Notes under the pieces: generated by a model
What the model was told of the DNA's origin: nothing
Seen by the model: the letters and a program-made list of their open reading frames with translations, nothing else
Databases searched by the model: none
Made by a program: the position numbers and the translations under genes
DNA from: Candidatus Liptonbacteria bacterium RIFCSPLOWO2_01_FULL_53_13
GTDB taxonomy: Bacteria > Patescibacteriota > Minisyncoccia > UBA6257 > 2-01-FULL-56-20
Reading direction: 5' to 3'
Length of the DNA stretch: 5,555 nt
Assembly (NCBI GenBank): GCA_001818895.1
Contig: MHLB01000037.1
Coordinates: 3,542-9,096, forward strand
Shown: positions 1 to 5,055 of the stretch, piece by piece
How the letters are laid out: each line of letters opens with the position of its first letter
Position numbering within the stretch: the stretch's first letter is position 1

Positions 1-1543
1 TGTTCCAGTCCGGCGCCGCCTCCACGCTTTTTTCGTACCTGCCGTGCTTCAAGTGGTCGGGGAACCAATTGATTTCTTTGTCGTTGGACGCAATAAGGTC
101 TTTCTTGATTTTCTGAACATTGATAAACCACGCCGGAATTGCATTGTAGAAAAGCGCGGTACTGCAACGCCAGCAGTGCGGGTAGGAGTGCGTGTGCGGC
201 GCGCGCGCAAAGAGCAACCCGCGCTTTTCAAGGTCGTCCTTGATTGTTTTTTCGGTGTCTTTGAAATACTGCCCGCGGATAAGCTCGGGGGCATGCTCGT
301 TGAATTTTCCTTTCTCGTCCAAAAGAGGCACGACGGGCAATTCCTCGCGAAGTCCGAGCTGATAGTCGTCTTCGCCGTAGACAACCGCCGTGTGCACGAT
401 GCCCGTGCCCTCCTCGGTGTTCACAAAATCCGCGGCGTATACGCGGTATGATCTTTCGCCTTCAACCGCCGGGACCGCAAAGAGCGGCTCGTAGGAAAGT
501 CCTTCAAGGTTAAAACCGAATATGTTCCGAATAATGGTTGAATATGGATTATCGTGATATTGCCATGATGGACCTGGGGACTTCTTATCAACGATAGGGG
601 TAAAAGACCAACGCTCATGAATATCTTTTGCAAGAATGATATTTTCTTTTTTCTCTCGGTGTTCAGCAATAACGTATTCGGTTTTTGCGTTTACTGCGAG
701 CGCAATATTCCCTGGTAACGTCCACGGAGTTGTTGTCCATGCCAATAAATAAGTCGGCTTGTCGTTTGGGATTTGAAGTTTCTTTAGAAATTCGTCATTA
801 GAAATTAGAAATTTAACAGTGACCGCTTCCTCCGTCACGTCCTGATACGAATTGTCCATCGCCACTTCAAAATTGGAAATGGGCGTCTCGCACCGCGGGC
901 AATAGAGGAGTACTTTGCGCCCTTCGTAGACGAGCCCTTTGTCGTATATCTGCTTGAACGCCCACCAGACGGACTCCATATAGTCGCGGTCCATCGTCTT
1001 ATAGGAGTGGTCAAAATCCACCCAGCGCGCGATACGCCGCACCATCTTCCCCCATTCTTCGGCGTATTGGAGCACGGTTGAACGGCAGGTCTCGTTGAAT
1101 TTGCCGATGCCGATTTCCTCAATTTGTTTTTTACCGGAAATGCCGAGCTTGCGCTCCACGATCTCTTCAATCGGGAGCCCGTGGCAATCCCATCCCCATC
1201 TGCGCCGCACGAACCGCCCCTTCATCGTCTGATAGCGCCCGACGAGGTCTTTGATGGTGGACGCCAAAATATGCCCGTAGTGCGGGATGCCCGTCGCAAA
1301 CGGAGGGCCATCGTAGAACGTAAACGCCTCGCCATTCGCGTTCTTCTCCAAACTCTTTTGGAACGTTTTTTGCTCGTCCCAAAACGCGAGAATTTTCTCC
1401 TCTATGCGCGGTAAACCCCCACACCACGGGTCTGTTCTCGTGGTTTTCTGGTTTGCACTTTGCGATGTTATCTCATTCGTCCCCGCCGTTACGGGCGGGG
1501 TTTTCTGGTGTGGGGGTAAATTGAATCCGTCTTTAAGAAACAT
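1..1543 (-). CDS. ileS: Isoleucyl-tRNA synthetase, N-terminal 514 codons (runs off the left edge)
   Basis: Class I aminoacyl-tRNA synthetase that charges tRNA-Ile in the cytoplasm; the frame stays open to base 1, so the C-terminal part is outside. Seen: the HIGH-type motif HYGH at residues 88-91 after DGPPFATGIP, GWDCHGLPIE at 117-126, then the CP1 editing domain with WTTTPWTLPGN (269-279), GTGIVHTA (379-386) followed by GEDDY holding the conserved editing Asp, and SYPHCWRC near 453-460. The KMSKS region is not in the window. The start is the ATG at 1543: no ATG, GTG or TTG occurs between it and codon 65, which is already past the conserved IEEKILAFW block. MFLKDGFN then LPRIEEKILAFW matches the usual bacterial N-terminus, but 35 extra residues (9-43) separate the two parts, encoded by a palindromic insertion. 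Bases 541-840 (editing domain) are only 40% GC by count, against about 55-65% in the stretches counted on either side. No Shine-Dalgarno precedes the ATG. Confidence 0.96.
   Translation of the reverse strand, partial: MFLKDGFNLPPHQKTPPVTAGTNEITSQSANQKTTRTDPWCGGLPRIEEKILAFWDEQKTFQKSLEKNANGEAFTFYDGPPFATGIPHYGHILASTIKDLVGRYQTMKGRFVRRRWGWDCHGLPIEEIVERKLGISGKKQIEEIGIGKFNETCRSTVLQYAEEWGKMVRRIARWVDFDHSYKTMDRDYMESVWWAFKQIYDKGLVYEGRKVLLYCPRCETPISNFEVAMDNSYQDVTEEAVTVKFLISNDEFLKKLQIPNDKPTYLLAWTTTPWTLPGNIALAVNAKTEYVIAEHREKKENIILAKDIHERWSFTPIVDKKSPGPSWQYHDNPYSTIIRNIFGFNLEGLSYEPLFAVPAVEGERSYRVYAADFVNTEEGTGIVHTAVVYGEDDYQLGLREELPVVPLLDEKGKFNEHAPELIRGQYFKDTEKTIKDDLEKRGLLFARAPHTHSYPHCWRCSTALFYNAIPAWFINVQKIKKDLIASNDKEINWFPDHLKHGRYEKSVEAAPDWN
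785..812. repeat. 7-bp-period tandem array inside ileS
   Basis: Four consecutive heptamers on the plus strand: TAGAAAT, TCGTCAT, TAGAAAT, TAGAAAT (ATTTCTA on the ileS strand). The second unit has diverged. The array encodes part of the CP1 segment KFLISNDEFLKKL of IleS, in the AT-rich block of the gene. At 28 bp it is not a multiple of three as a unit, so gain or loss of one heptamer would shift the frame; only three-unit changes are tolerated. Confidence 0.75.
1416..1516. mobile_element. 101-bp MITE-like palindromic element inserted in frame in ileS
   Basis: Perfect 11-bp terminal inverted repeats, CCCCCACACCA (1416-1426) and TGGTGTGGGGG (1506-1516), are flanked on both sides by TAAA (1412-1415 and 1517-1520; TTTA on the ileS strand), as expected of a 4-bp target-site duplication. 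Inside are a hairpin CCCCGCC-gttacg-GGCGGGG (1481-1500), a smaller hairpin CCACG/CGTGG (1424-1443) and an 11-bp direct repeat GGTTTTCTGGT (1442-1452 and 1499-1509). There is no room for a transposase, so any movement must have been in trans. Element plus one TTTA is 105 bp, or 35 codons, and adds residues 9-43 to IleS (LPPHQKTPPV... to ...DPWCGG) without a stop. In-frame palindromic insertions in proteins are known from the Rickettsia palindromic elements; membership of any named family is not claimed here. Confidence 0.82.
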
Positions 1544-1552
1544 ACAACAGGT

Positions 1553-1581
1553 ACTATATAGAAAACCGCCCAAAATGGAAA
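1553..1581 (-). promoter_or_regulatory. Probable sigma70-type promoter of ileS
   Basis: On the minus strand TTTCCA (1581-1576, 4/6 to the -35 consensus) and TATAGT (1558-1553, 5/6 to the -10) are separated by exactly 17 bp. The -10 box ends 9 nt before the ileS ATG, so a start site 6-8 nt downstream would leave a leader of only about 1-3 nt. An overlapping TATATA at 1560-1555 is an alternative -10. The -35 box overlaps the foot of the hairpin at 1579-1604. Confidence 0.5.
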
Positions 1582-1604
1582 GGCGCGGAGCTCGCTCCTC
1601 CTTT
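1579..1604 (-). terminator. Possible intrinsic terminator downstream of the prs-like gene
   Basis: On the minus strand an interrupted stem AAAGG-a-GGAGC / GCTCC-gcg-CCTTT is followed by CCATTTTG. It lies about 37 nt past the prs-like stop and just before ileS, which suits termination of prs-like transcription. The T tract is short and the tip loop of 2 nt is too tight unless the inner pairs open, so the call is weak. Confidence 0.35.
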
Positions 1605-1646
1605 CATACTTCATACTCCATACTTTATACTCACTACTCACTATTT
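1605..1646. repeat. 7-bp-period tandem array between the prs-like gene and ileS
   Basis: Six degenerate heptamers on the plus strand: CATACTT, CATACTC, CATACTT, TATACTC, ACTACTC, ACTATTT. The last unit contains the prs-like stop codon (1641-1643), so the array abuts and slightly enters the 3' end of that gene. The other 97-bp of this prs-ileS spacer holds a hairpin (1579-1604) and the ileS promoter candidate. Confidence 0.75.
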
Positions 1647-2507
1647 TTTAAGTGCCTGATAAATGCTCTCCGTAATATCAAACGCCGTCGCGTGCGCGCC
1701 TATAAGCGAATTTGAAGACGCAACGATGATCTCGCATTTCACACTGTCGGGGCACGTGTTATGGATTGTGACGCACTGCGTGTCCGCCGCGCCGCGGAAT
1801 TGAAGGTAGCCGGTGGTTTTTACAAGCGTGTTCCCCGTGCTTACGATGTCGTCAATAATGATGAACTTTTTGTCCTTGTTCGCCAGAATTTTCTCGGTCA
1901 TTGCGTCGTCCGACTCGGTGCTTACTTTCTCCGGAGACACTCTCTTTTTCGCAAGTACGATATAATCTATCCCGCTTTTCTCCGACAAGCGCTTCACGGT
2001 CTCGGAAAATCCCTTGTCGGGAGACACGAGCATAAGGTTGTCGCCGAATTTTTTTATGTGCGCGATGATTTGCGCATCAATATCAATCGGGAAAATATTC
2101 TCCCGTTTCGCATAAGTCCTGATTTTCTCTACGCTCACGTGAGGAGCAACGATAAAAATATCCCCCACGTGCGCATTGAGTTCGTTGAAGAGCATCGCGA
2201 ATTTATCAATTTCTCCTTGCGGGGCGGGAAGCGAACGGCAATAAGGCAGGTAGGGCAAGACGAGCCGGGTGGTATCTTTATTCGCAAACGCTTCAAGAAG
2301 GCACAGCAGGTTGAAAAGTTGGTCGTCAAAACTTCTCTTCCGGTTGAAAAGAAAATGAATGATGTCCGCCGTTCTCCCCGCGAACTCGCCGGCGAGGCAC
2401 GCCCGCTCGGTGTCCGGATATTCCCGCTCCTCTATGCCGCAGAATTCCGCGCCGAGTTTTTCTGAAAGTTTTTTGCCCTCCGCGGGCGCGTTGCTGACTA
2501 AGAGCAT
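1641..2507 (-). CDS. prs: Ribose-phosphate pyrophosphokinase-like protein (PRPP synthetase family, archaeal-type), 288 aa
   Basis: PRPP synthetase makes phosphoribosyl pyrophosphate from ribose 5-phosphate and ATP for nucleotide, His and Trp synthesis. Seen: an N-terminal half with REYPD (28-32), LPYLPYCR (84-91, where archaeal enzymes have APYLAYAR) and APH (121-123, the NPH/DLH site); a C-terminal half with SPDKG (162-166), a KKR loop (187-189, likely catalytic Lys/Arg) and the PRPP-binding signature IIDDIVSTGNT (217-227). Length and the SPDKG...KKR...IDDIVSTG order fit the archaeal class III enzymes better than bacterial class I. Odd: the ATP-site R-Q-D motif after PY.(A/C)R reads RSLPAPQ, so substrate use may differ. 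Start chosen at the ATG of 2507: an upstream frame extends to 2564 but its extra 19 residues are unlike the family and cross the extended -10 promoter. No clear Shine-Dalgarno (only AGAAGA). It is followed by ileS after 97 bp. Confidence 0.85.
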   Translation of the reverse strand: MLLVSNAPAEGKKLSEKLGAEFCGIEEREYPDTERACLAGEFAGRTADIIHFLFNRKRSFDDQLFNLLCLLEAFANKDTTRLVLPYLPYCRSLPAPQGEIDKFAMLFNELNAHVGDIFIVAPHVSVEKIRTYAKRENIFPIDIDAQIIAHIKKFGDNLMLVSPDKGFSETVKRLSEKSGIDYIVLAKKRVSPEKVSTESDDAMTEKILANKDKKFIIIDDIVSTGNTLVKTTGYLQFRGAADTQCVTIHNTCPDSVKCEIIVASSNSLIGAHATAFDITESIYQALKK

Positions 2508-2519
2508 GATTGTTCTTCT

Positions 2520-2528
2520 ATTGTACCA
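2520..2528 (-). promoter_or_regulatory. Extended -10 promoter candidate of the prs-like gene
   Basis: Minus-strand TGGTACAAT (2528-2520) is an extended -10 (TGn plus TACAAT, 5/6). The best -35 is a poor TTGCGT at 2550-2545 with a 19-bp spacer, which suits an extended -10 promoter that does not depend on a -35. The box ends 12 nt before the ATG, giving a predicted leader of about 4-6 nt. Confidence 0.45.
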
Positions 2529-2580
2529 TTTTAAAAGGGATAGCACGCAATGCGTTATATCCACAGAACACGGGACCTCG

Positions 2581-2650
2581 CCCCGTTAGAGACAAGCCCC
2601 GCCATGGCGGGGCTGCCTCGCTTGGTCCGGAGCGAGGGTCTCTAACGGGG
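2581..2650. repeat. 70-bp cloverleaf-like inverted repeat (three-way junction)
   Basis: Outer arms CCCCGTTAGAGAC (2581-2593) and GTCTCTAACGGGG (2638-2650) pair perfectly over 13 bp. They enclose two hairpins: a perfect 20-bp palindrome at 2595-2614 (AGCCCCGCC-AT-GGCGGGGCT) and CCTCGCT/AGCGAGG (2616-2637) with an 8-nt loop. Only 2 nt are unpaired outside the helices and loops, so either strand can fold into a three-helix junction. GACCTC occurs just outside both ends (2574-2579 and 2653-2658), a possible but offset target duplication. It lies between the divergent prs-like gene and small ORF, directly before the latter's -35 box. It may be a REP/MITE-type element or an insulating terminator; there is no T tract after it. 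Confidence 0.8.
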
Positions 2651-2678
2651 TTGACCTCTCGCGCGGAACGCCTAAAAT
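2651..2678 (+). promoter_or_regulatory. Promoter of the small orphan ORF
   Basis: TTGACC (2651-2656, 5/6) and TAAAAT (2673-2678, 5/6) are spaced by 16 bp. This is the closest match to a sigma70 consensus in the window. The predicted start near 2685 leaves a leader of about 40 nt before the ATG at 2725. The -35 starts at the first base after the cloverleaf repeat. Confidence 0.6.
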
Positions 2679-2712
2679 GGGGGCAGTAGCGCGCCTGCCG
2701 TGGTGGGTGCGC

Positions 2713-2720
2713 GGAGGAGG
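2713..2720 (+). promoter_or_regulatory. Strong Shine-Dalgarno of the small ORF
   Basis: GGAGGAGG at 2713-2720 ends 4 nt before the ATG of 2725; its first GGAGG has a 7-nt spacing. It is the only strong ribosome-binding site seen in the window and it decides the start in favour of 2725 over the upstream in-frame ATG at 2677, which lies within the -10 box. Confidence 0.75.
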
Positions 2721-2724
2721 TTCC

Positions 2725-2952
2725 ATGAAAGGACGGCTGATCGTTTACGTCGATCCTGGCGGCGGAGACGCCAAGGCCCCCGTCCTCACCGTCACGGTGG
2801 AGGACGATGGACACGTCGCTGTCCACGCCATGGGAAAGACGGGGGTGGTGGAAGAAAACAAGAGCTTCGCCTCGGAGTTCTTGGATGCTCTCTTGCGAGT
2901 CATGAACGGAACGGTTCAGTTCACCTCGCCGGGGAAGCGCGAAGTCTCGTAG
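2725..2952 (+). CDS. Small hypothetical protein, 75 aa, no recognised family
   Basis: I do not recognise this protein. It begins MKGRLIVYVDPGGGD, continues with a beta-type stretch VLTVTVEDDGHVAVHAM (20-36), then a predicted amphipathic helix around SFASEFLDALLRVMNG (47-62) and a polar C-terminus ending KREVS. There is no signal peptide, membrane segment or cysteine. A small beta-beta-helix fold acting in the cytoplasm is plausible, but that is inference. Gene status rests on its surroundings: near-consensus promoter (2651-2678), strong Shine-Dalgarno (2713-2720) and a terminator-like hairpin starting at the stop codon. Bases 2761-2880 are 64% GC by count, with many GTC/GGC codons, and the gene runs opposite to its neighbours prs-like and argS, as expected of an independently acquired single-gene unit. 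Confidence 0.65.
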   Translation: MKGRLIVYVDPGGGDAKAPVLTVTVEDDGHVAVHAMGKTGVVEENKSFASEFLDALLRVMNGTVQFTSPGKREVS

Positions 2953-2987
2953 GGCCCTACCGTCGTTCGTACGTGACGGTGGGGCCT
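2952..2987 (+). terminator. Terminator-like hairpin between convergent small ORF and argS
   Basis: GGGCCCTACCGTC (2952-2964) pairs with GACGGTGGGGCCT (2975-2987) over about 13 positions including G-T wobbles, with a 10-nt loop. The left arm begins on the last base of the TAG stop. The T tract is poor on both strands (plus: GTCGTTGCTTATT), so it may act as a weak intrinsic terminator or an mRNA 3' stabiliser. The genes on either side converge, so it could serve both. Confidence 0.5.
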
Positions 2988-3038
2988 GTCGTTGCTTATT
3001 CGCATTATTTGCTTAATTCGCGATATTAGCGATTACTC

Positions 3039-4754
3039 CTATATTTTCTCCAGCGTCTTAATCCCCAAAAGACCCAGCCCGCGCGCGAGTACGCGCGCGG
3101 CAACTTCCACAAGCAAAAGCCTCGCTGATTTGCGTTCGGTATTCTCGTCCGTCAAAATCGGCTCCGCTTCATAAAATCGGTTTGCGAGGTTCGCAAGCTC
3201 GTATGCATAGAGTGCGAGCGCGTTCGGCGCAAGCGCCTCCGCCGCAACCCGCACCGCGTGCGGAAACTCCGCCAGTTTCCGAATTAATGCGAGTTCGCAC
3301 TCCGTATCCAAGCTTGACACCTGACACTTGACGCTTGACACGTGCGCTTCCGCCTTCCGCAGGATACTGCGCAAACGCGCATACGTATATTGAAGATACG
3401 GTCCCGAGTCGCCGGTGAAGTCCAGCATGTTTTTCCAGTTGAACGTGATGTCCGAGGTGCGGTTCTCCTTGAGCATGGTGTATTTGAGCGCTCCCAGGGC
3501 AACGGCTTCCGCGATGTGTTCTTTTTCTTCTGCGCCGAGCTCACTGTTTTTTTCTTCCACGATATTCCGCGCGAGCGCAATCGCTTTCTCCATTATTTCG
3601 TCCAAGAATATCGCCCGCCCCTCGCGCGTCGCGAACTTCTTGCCGCCCTCGTCAAGCACAAGCCCGTATTTTACGTGTACCGGGCACTGTTTTTCCGGTA
3701 CGCCGAGCAGCGCGGCGGTTTTCGCAAGTTGTTCGAAATAAAGCGACTGTTCGTTGCCGATGATGTGCAGAATGCGTACGGGCTTATATTTTTTGATCCT
3801 GTACTCAAGCAATGCGATATCCCGCGTGAGATACAAGCTCGCGCCGTCCGATTTTCGGGCGAGCGCGGGCGGCAGGCCGAACTGCTCAAGCGGCACGATG
3901 AGCGCTCCTTCGCTTTCTTTCGCCAGCCCTTTTTCCATGAGCTCCTTGATAACTCCGTCCAGGTCGCCCTCAAAAAAACTTTCGCCGACCGTCACGTCAA
4001 ACTTGATTCCAAGCAGGGCATACACGCGGTTGAATTCCTTGAACGATTCTTCTTTGAACCATTCCCACAGTTTTCGATTTTCCTCATCTCCTTCCTCAAG
4101 TTTTTGGAATTCTTCTCTCCCCTTCTCTTCAAGCGCGGAATCGCGTTTCGCCTCATCGTGGAAGCGCACGTACAACGAAAGCATTTCCTGAATGGGCTTT
4201 TTTTCAATCGCGCTTTTTTCTCCCCACAACTTATACGCCGCAATCAATTTCCCGAACTGCGTCCCCCAGTCGCCCGGGTAGTTCCACCGTATGACATCAT
4301 AACCATTCGCGGCATAAAGATTCGCGAGTGCATCGCCCAGCACTGTGTTCCGCAGGTGCCCCGCGTGCATCGGCTTTGCGATGTTCGGCGAGGAATACTC
4401 AACGATAACTTTTTGTTTTTTGCCAATGGCATTTTCGCCGAATGCATCTTTCTCCTGCGCAATTTCTCCGAGTTCTTTCTGAATTATCTCTTTCGTAACC
4501 CAAAAATTGATGAACCCCGGCGGAGCGACTTCCACTTTCTCAAAAAATCCCTTCGGGGCAATCTTCTCAATTTTCGCCTTAAGTTTATCCGCGTAATCCG
4601 CCGCTCCCTTCCGCGACAATCCGCGCGCCGCCATCCGCATGGCGGCGTTCGTTGAGTAATGCCCAAACTCCTCCCGCTCGGGAACGGAAAGTTCTATGGC
4701 AGCCCCCTCCGGCGCCGCTTTCGCCAAAATTTCCTCAATTTGTTCGCGAATCAT
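3039..4754 (-). CDS. argS: Arginyl-tRNA synthetase, 571 aa
   Basis: Class I synthetase charging tRNA-Arg in the cytoplasm. Seen: N-terminal ArgS-specific domain (1-85) with FGHYSTNAAMRMA; catalytic core with SSPNIAKPMHAGHLRNT (121-137; HIGH motif as HAGH, 130-133) and GDWGTQFGKL (161-170); LTRDIALLEYR (309-319); the second signature as KKFATREGRA (372-381), where many ArgS have MSTRKG, so the KMSKS lysine is absent as is common in this family; and the C-terminal DALR anticodon-binding domain from GPYLQYTYARLRSILRKAE (451-469) to the typical end LGIKTLEKI. Length is normal. A heptamer tandem array encodes the linker at about 470-479. Start at the ATG of 4754: the frame is open upstream to a TTG at 4955, but those 67 residues do not resemble ArgS and lie in hairpin-rich DNA, whereas MIREQIEEIL is a usual ArgS beginning. 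A weak AAGG lies 8 nt before the ATG. No good promoter was found; TTTAGT ending 12 nt before the ATG is a possible -10 without a matching -35. Confidence 0.97.
   Translation of the reverse strand: MIREQIEEILAKAAPEGAAIELSVPEREEFGHYSTNAAMRMAARGLSRKGAADYADKLKAKIEKIAPKGFFEKVEVAPPGFINFWVTKEIIQKELGEIAQEKDAFGENAIGKKQKVIVEYSSPNIAKPMHAGHLRNTVLGDALANLYAANGYDVIRWNYPGDWGTQFGKLIAAYKLWGEKSAIEKKPIQEMLSLYVRFHDEAKRDSALEEKGREEFQKLEEGDEENRKLWEWFKEESFKEFNRVYALLGIKFDVTVGESFFEGDLDGVIKELMEKGLAKESEGALIVPLEQFGLPPALARKSDGASLYLTRDIALLEYRIKKYKPVRILHIIGNEQSLYFEQLAKTAALLGVPEKQCPVHVKYGLVLDEGGKKFATREGRAIFLDEIMEKAIALARNIVEEKNSELGAEEKEHIAEAVALGALKYTMLKENRTSDITFNWKNMLDFTGDSGPYLQYTYARLRSILRKAEAHVSSVKCQVSSLDTECELALIRKLAEFPHAVRVAAEALAPNALALYAYELANLANRFYEAEPILTDENTERKSARLLLVEVAARVLARGLGLLGIKTLEKI
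3313..3340. repeat. 7-bp-period tandem array inside argS
   Basis: Four heptamers on the plus strand: CTTGACA, CCTGACA, CTTGACG, CTTGACA (TGTCAAG on the argS strand). They encode part of AHVSSVKCQVSSLD, the variable linker between the DALR-domain entry helix and ELALIRKLAEFP, where ArgS proteins differ in length. The position suggests insertion or expansion in a tolerant surface loop. Confidence 0.75.
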
Positions 4755-5030
4755 TGCTTTAACCTTACTAAAATCCGCCTTAAAAATCCACTTGCTTCTT
4801 TGTCCATCCAATCTTGACGATGCGGTTGCGCACGCATAGAATACCGGCGCGGGCTGGGCAAGTAAGCGGGTTACTCGGAGGTCCTCCGAGCTCGGATCTA
4901 TTCCGGGGATAGCGCCTCGACAGATTCGTCTGCACGACTCGTCCAGAGAGGCCAACTACATAATCCGACCTTGCGCATCATGGACGTGTGTGATACCAGC
5001 CCGCCCATTTTTTATTCCCTCGTTTTTCCC
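4755..5030. other. Divergent argS-smpB intergenic region with several hairpins, no recognised gene
   Basis: This spacer separates divergent argS and smpB. Visible structures: ATGCG/CGCAT with an 8-nt loop (4820-4837); a 17-bp palindrome CTCGGAGGTCCTCCGAG (4874-4890); CAGA-TTCG-TCTG, a UUCG tetraloop on the plus strand (4921-4932), within a GCCTC/GAGGC stem (4914-4952). The UUCG loop hints at a plus-strand structured RNA, but I find no tRNA T-arm, tmRNA ends, RNase P or SRP RNA core. The minus frame is open from 4955 into argS, probably by chance. 5001-5030 is pyrimidine-rich with T runs. An unrecognised ncRNA, an argS leader, or a decayed element are all possible. Confidence 0.35.
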
Positions 5031-5055
5031 TGTCACTTGTCACTTGTCACTTGTC
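5031..5055. repeat. 7-bp-period tandem array upstream of smpB
   Basis: Three perfect TGTCACT units (5031-5051) followed by a partial TGTC. The junction of units one and two forms the TTGTCA used as -35 box of the smpB promoter candidate, and the same hexamer recurs 7 bp downstream. Confidence 0.8.

Noticed and set aside
49..1427. Short minus-strand frames at 49-384, 421-669, 835-1170 and 1167-1427
   Set aside because: They are out-of-frame shadows of ileS, whose own frame is open from 1543 to the window edge.
1605..1646. CRISPR-like repeats
   Set aside because: Units are 7 bp with no spacers; a tandem array, not a CRISPR.
1761..2465. 234-codon open frame on the plus strand
   Set aside because: Antisense shadow of the prs-like gene, which has clear PRPP-binding motifs.
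2677..2724. Earlier in-frame ATG for the small ORF at 2677
   Set aside because: It overlaps the -10 box and would precede the predicted transcription start; the strong Shine-Dalgarno points to 2725.
2700..3029. 109-codon plus-strand frame overlapping the small ORF
   Set aside because: Low-complexity Arg-rich product through the hairpin, no ribosome-binding site; the overlapping frame at 2725 has all signals.
3342..4655. 437-codon open frame on the plus strand
   Set aside because: It is the antisense shadow of argS; its product is rich in Phe, Arg and His with no family motifs, while the minus strand encodes a full canonical ArgS.
4755..4955. 67-codon N-terminal extension of argS starting at a TTG
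   Set aside because: Sequence unlike ArgS, starts at TTG right after a stop, runs through hairpins; the ATG at 4754 gives the usual N-terminus.
4840..4990. tmRNA (ssrA), tRNA or other known RNA near smpB
   Set aside because: No GGTTCGA-type T-arm, no tmRNA 5' or 3' end and no matching acceptor stem found on either strand.
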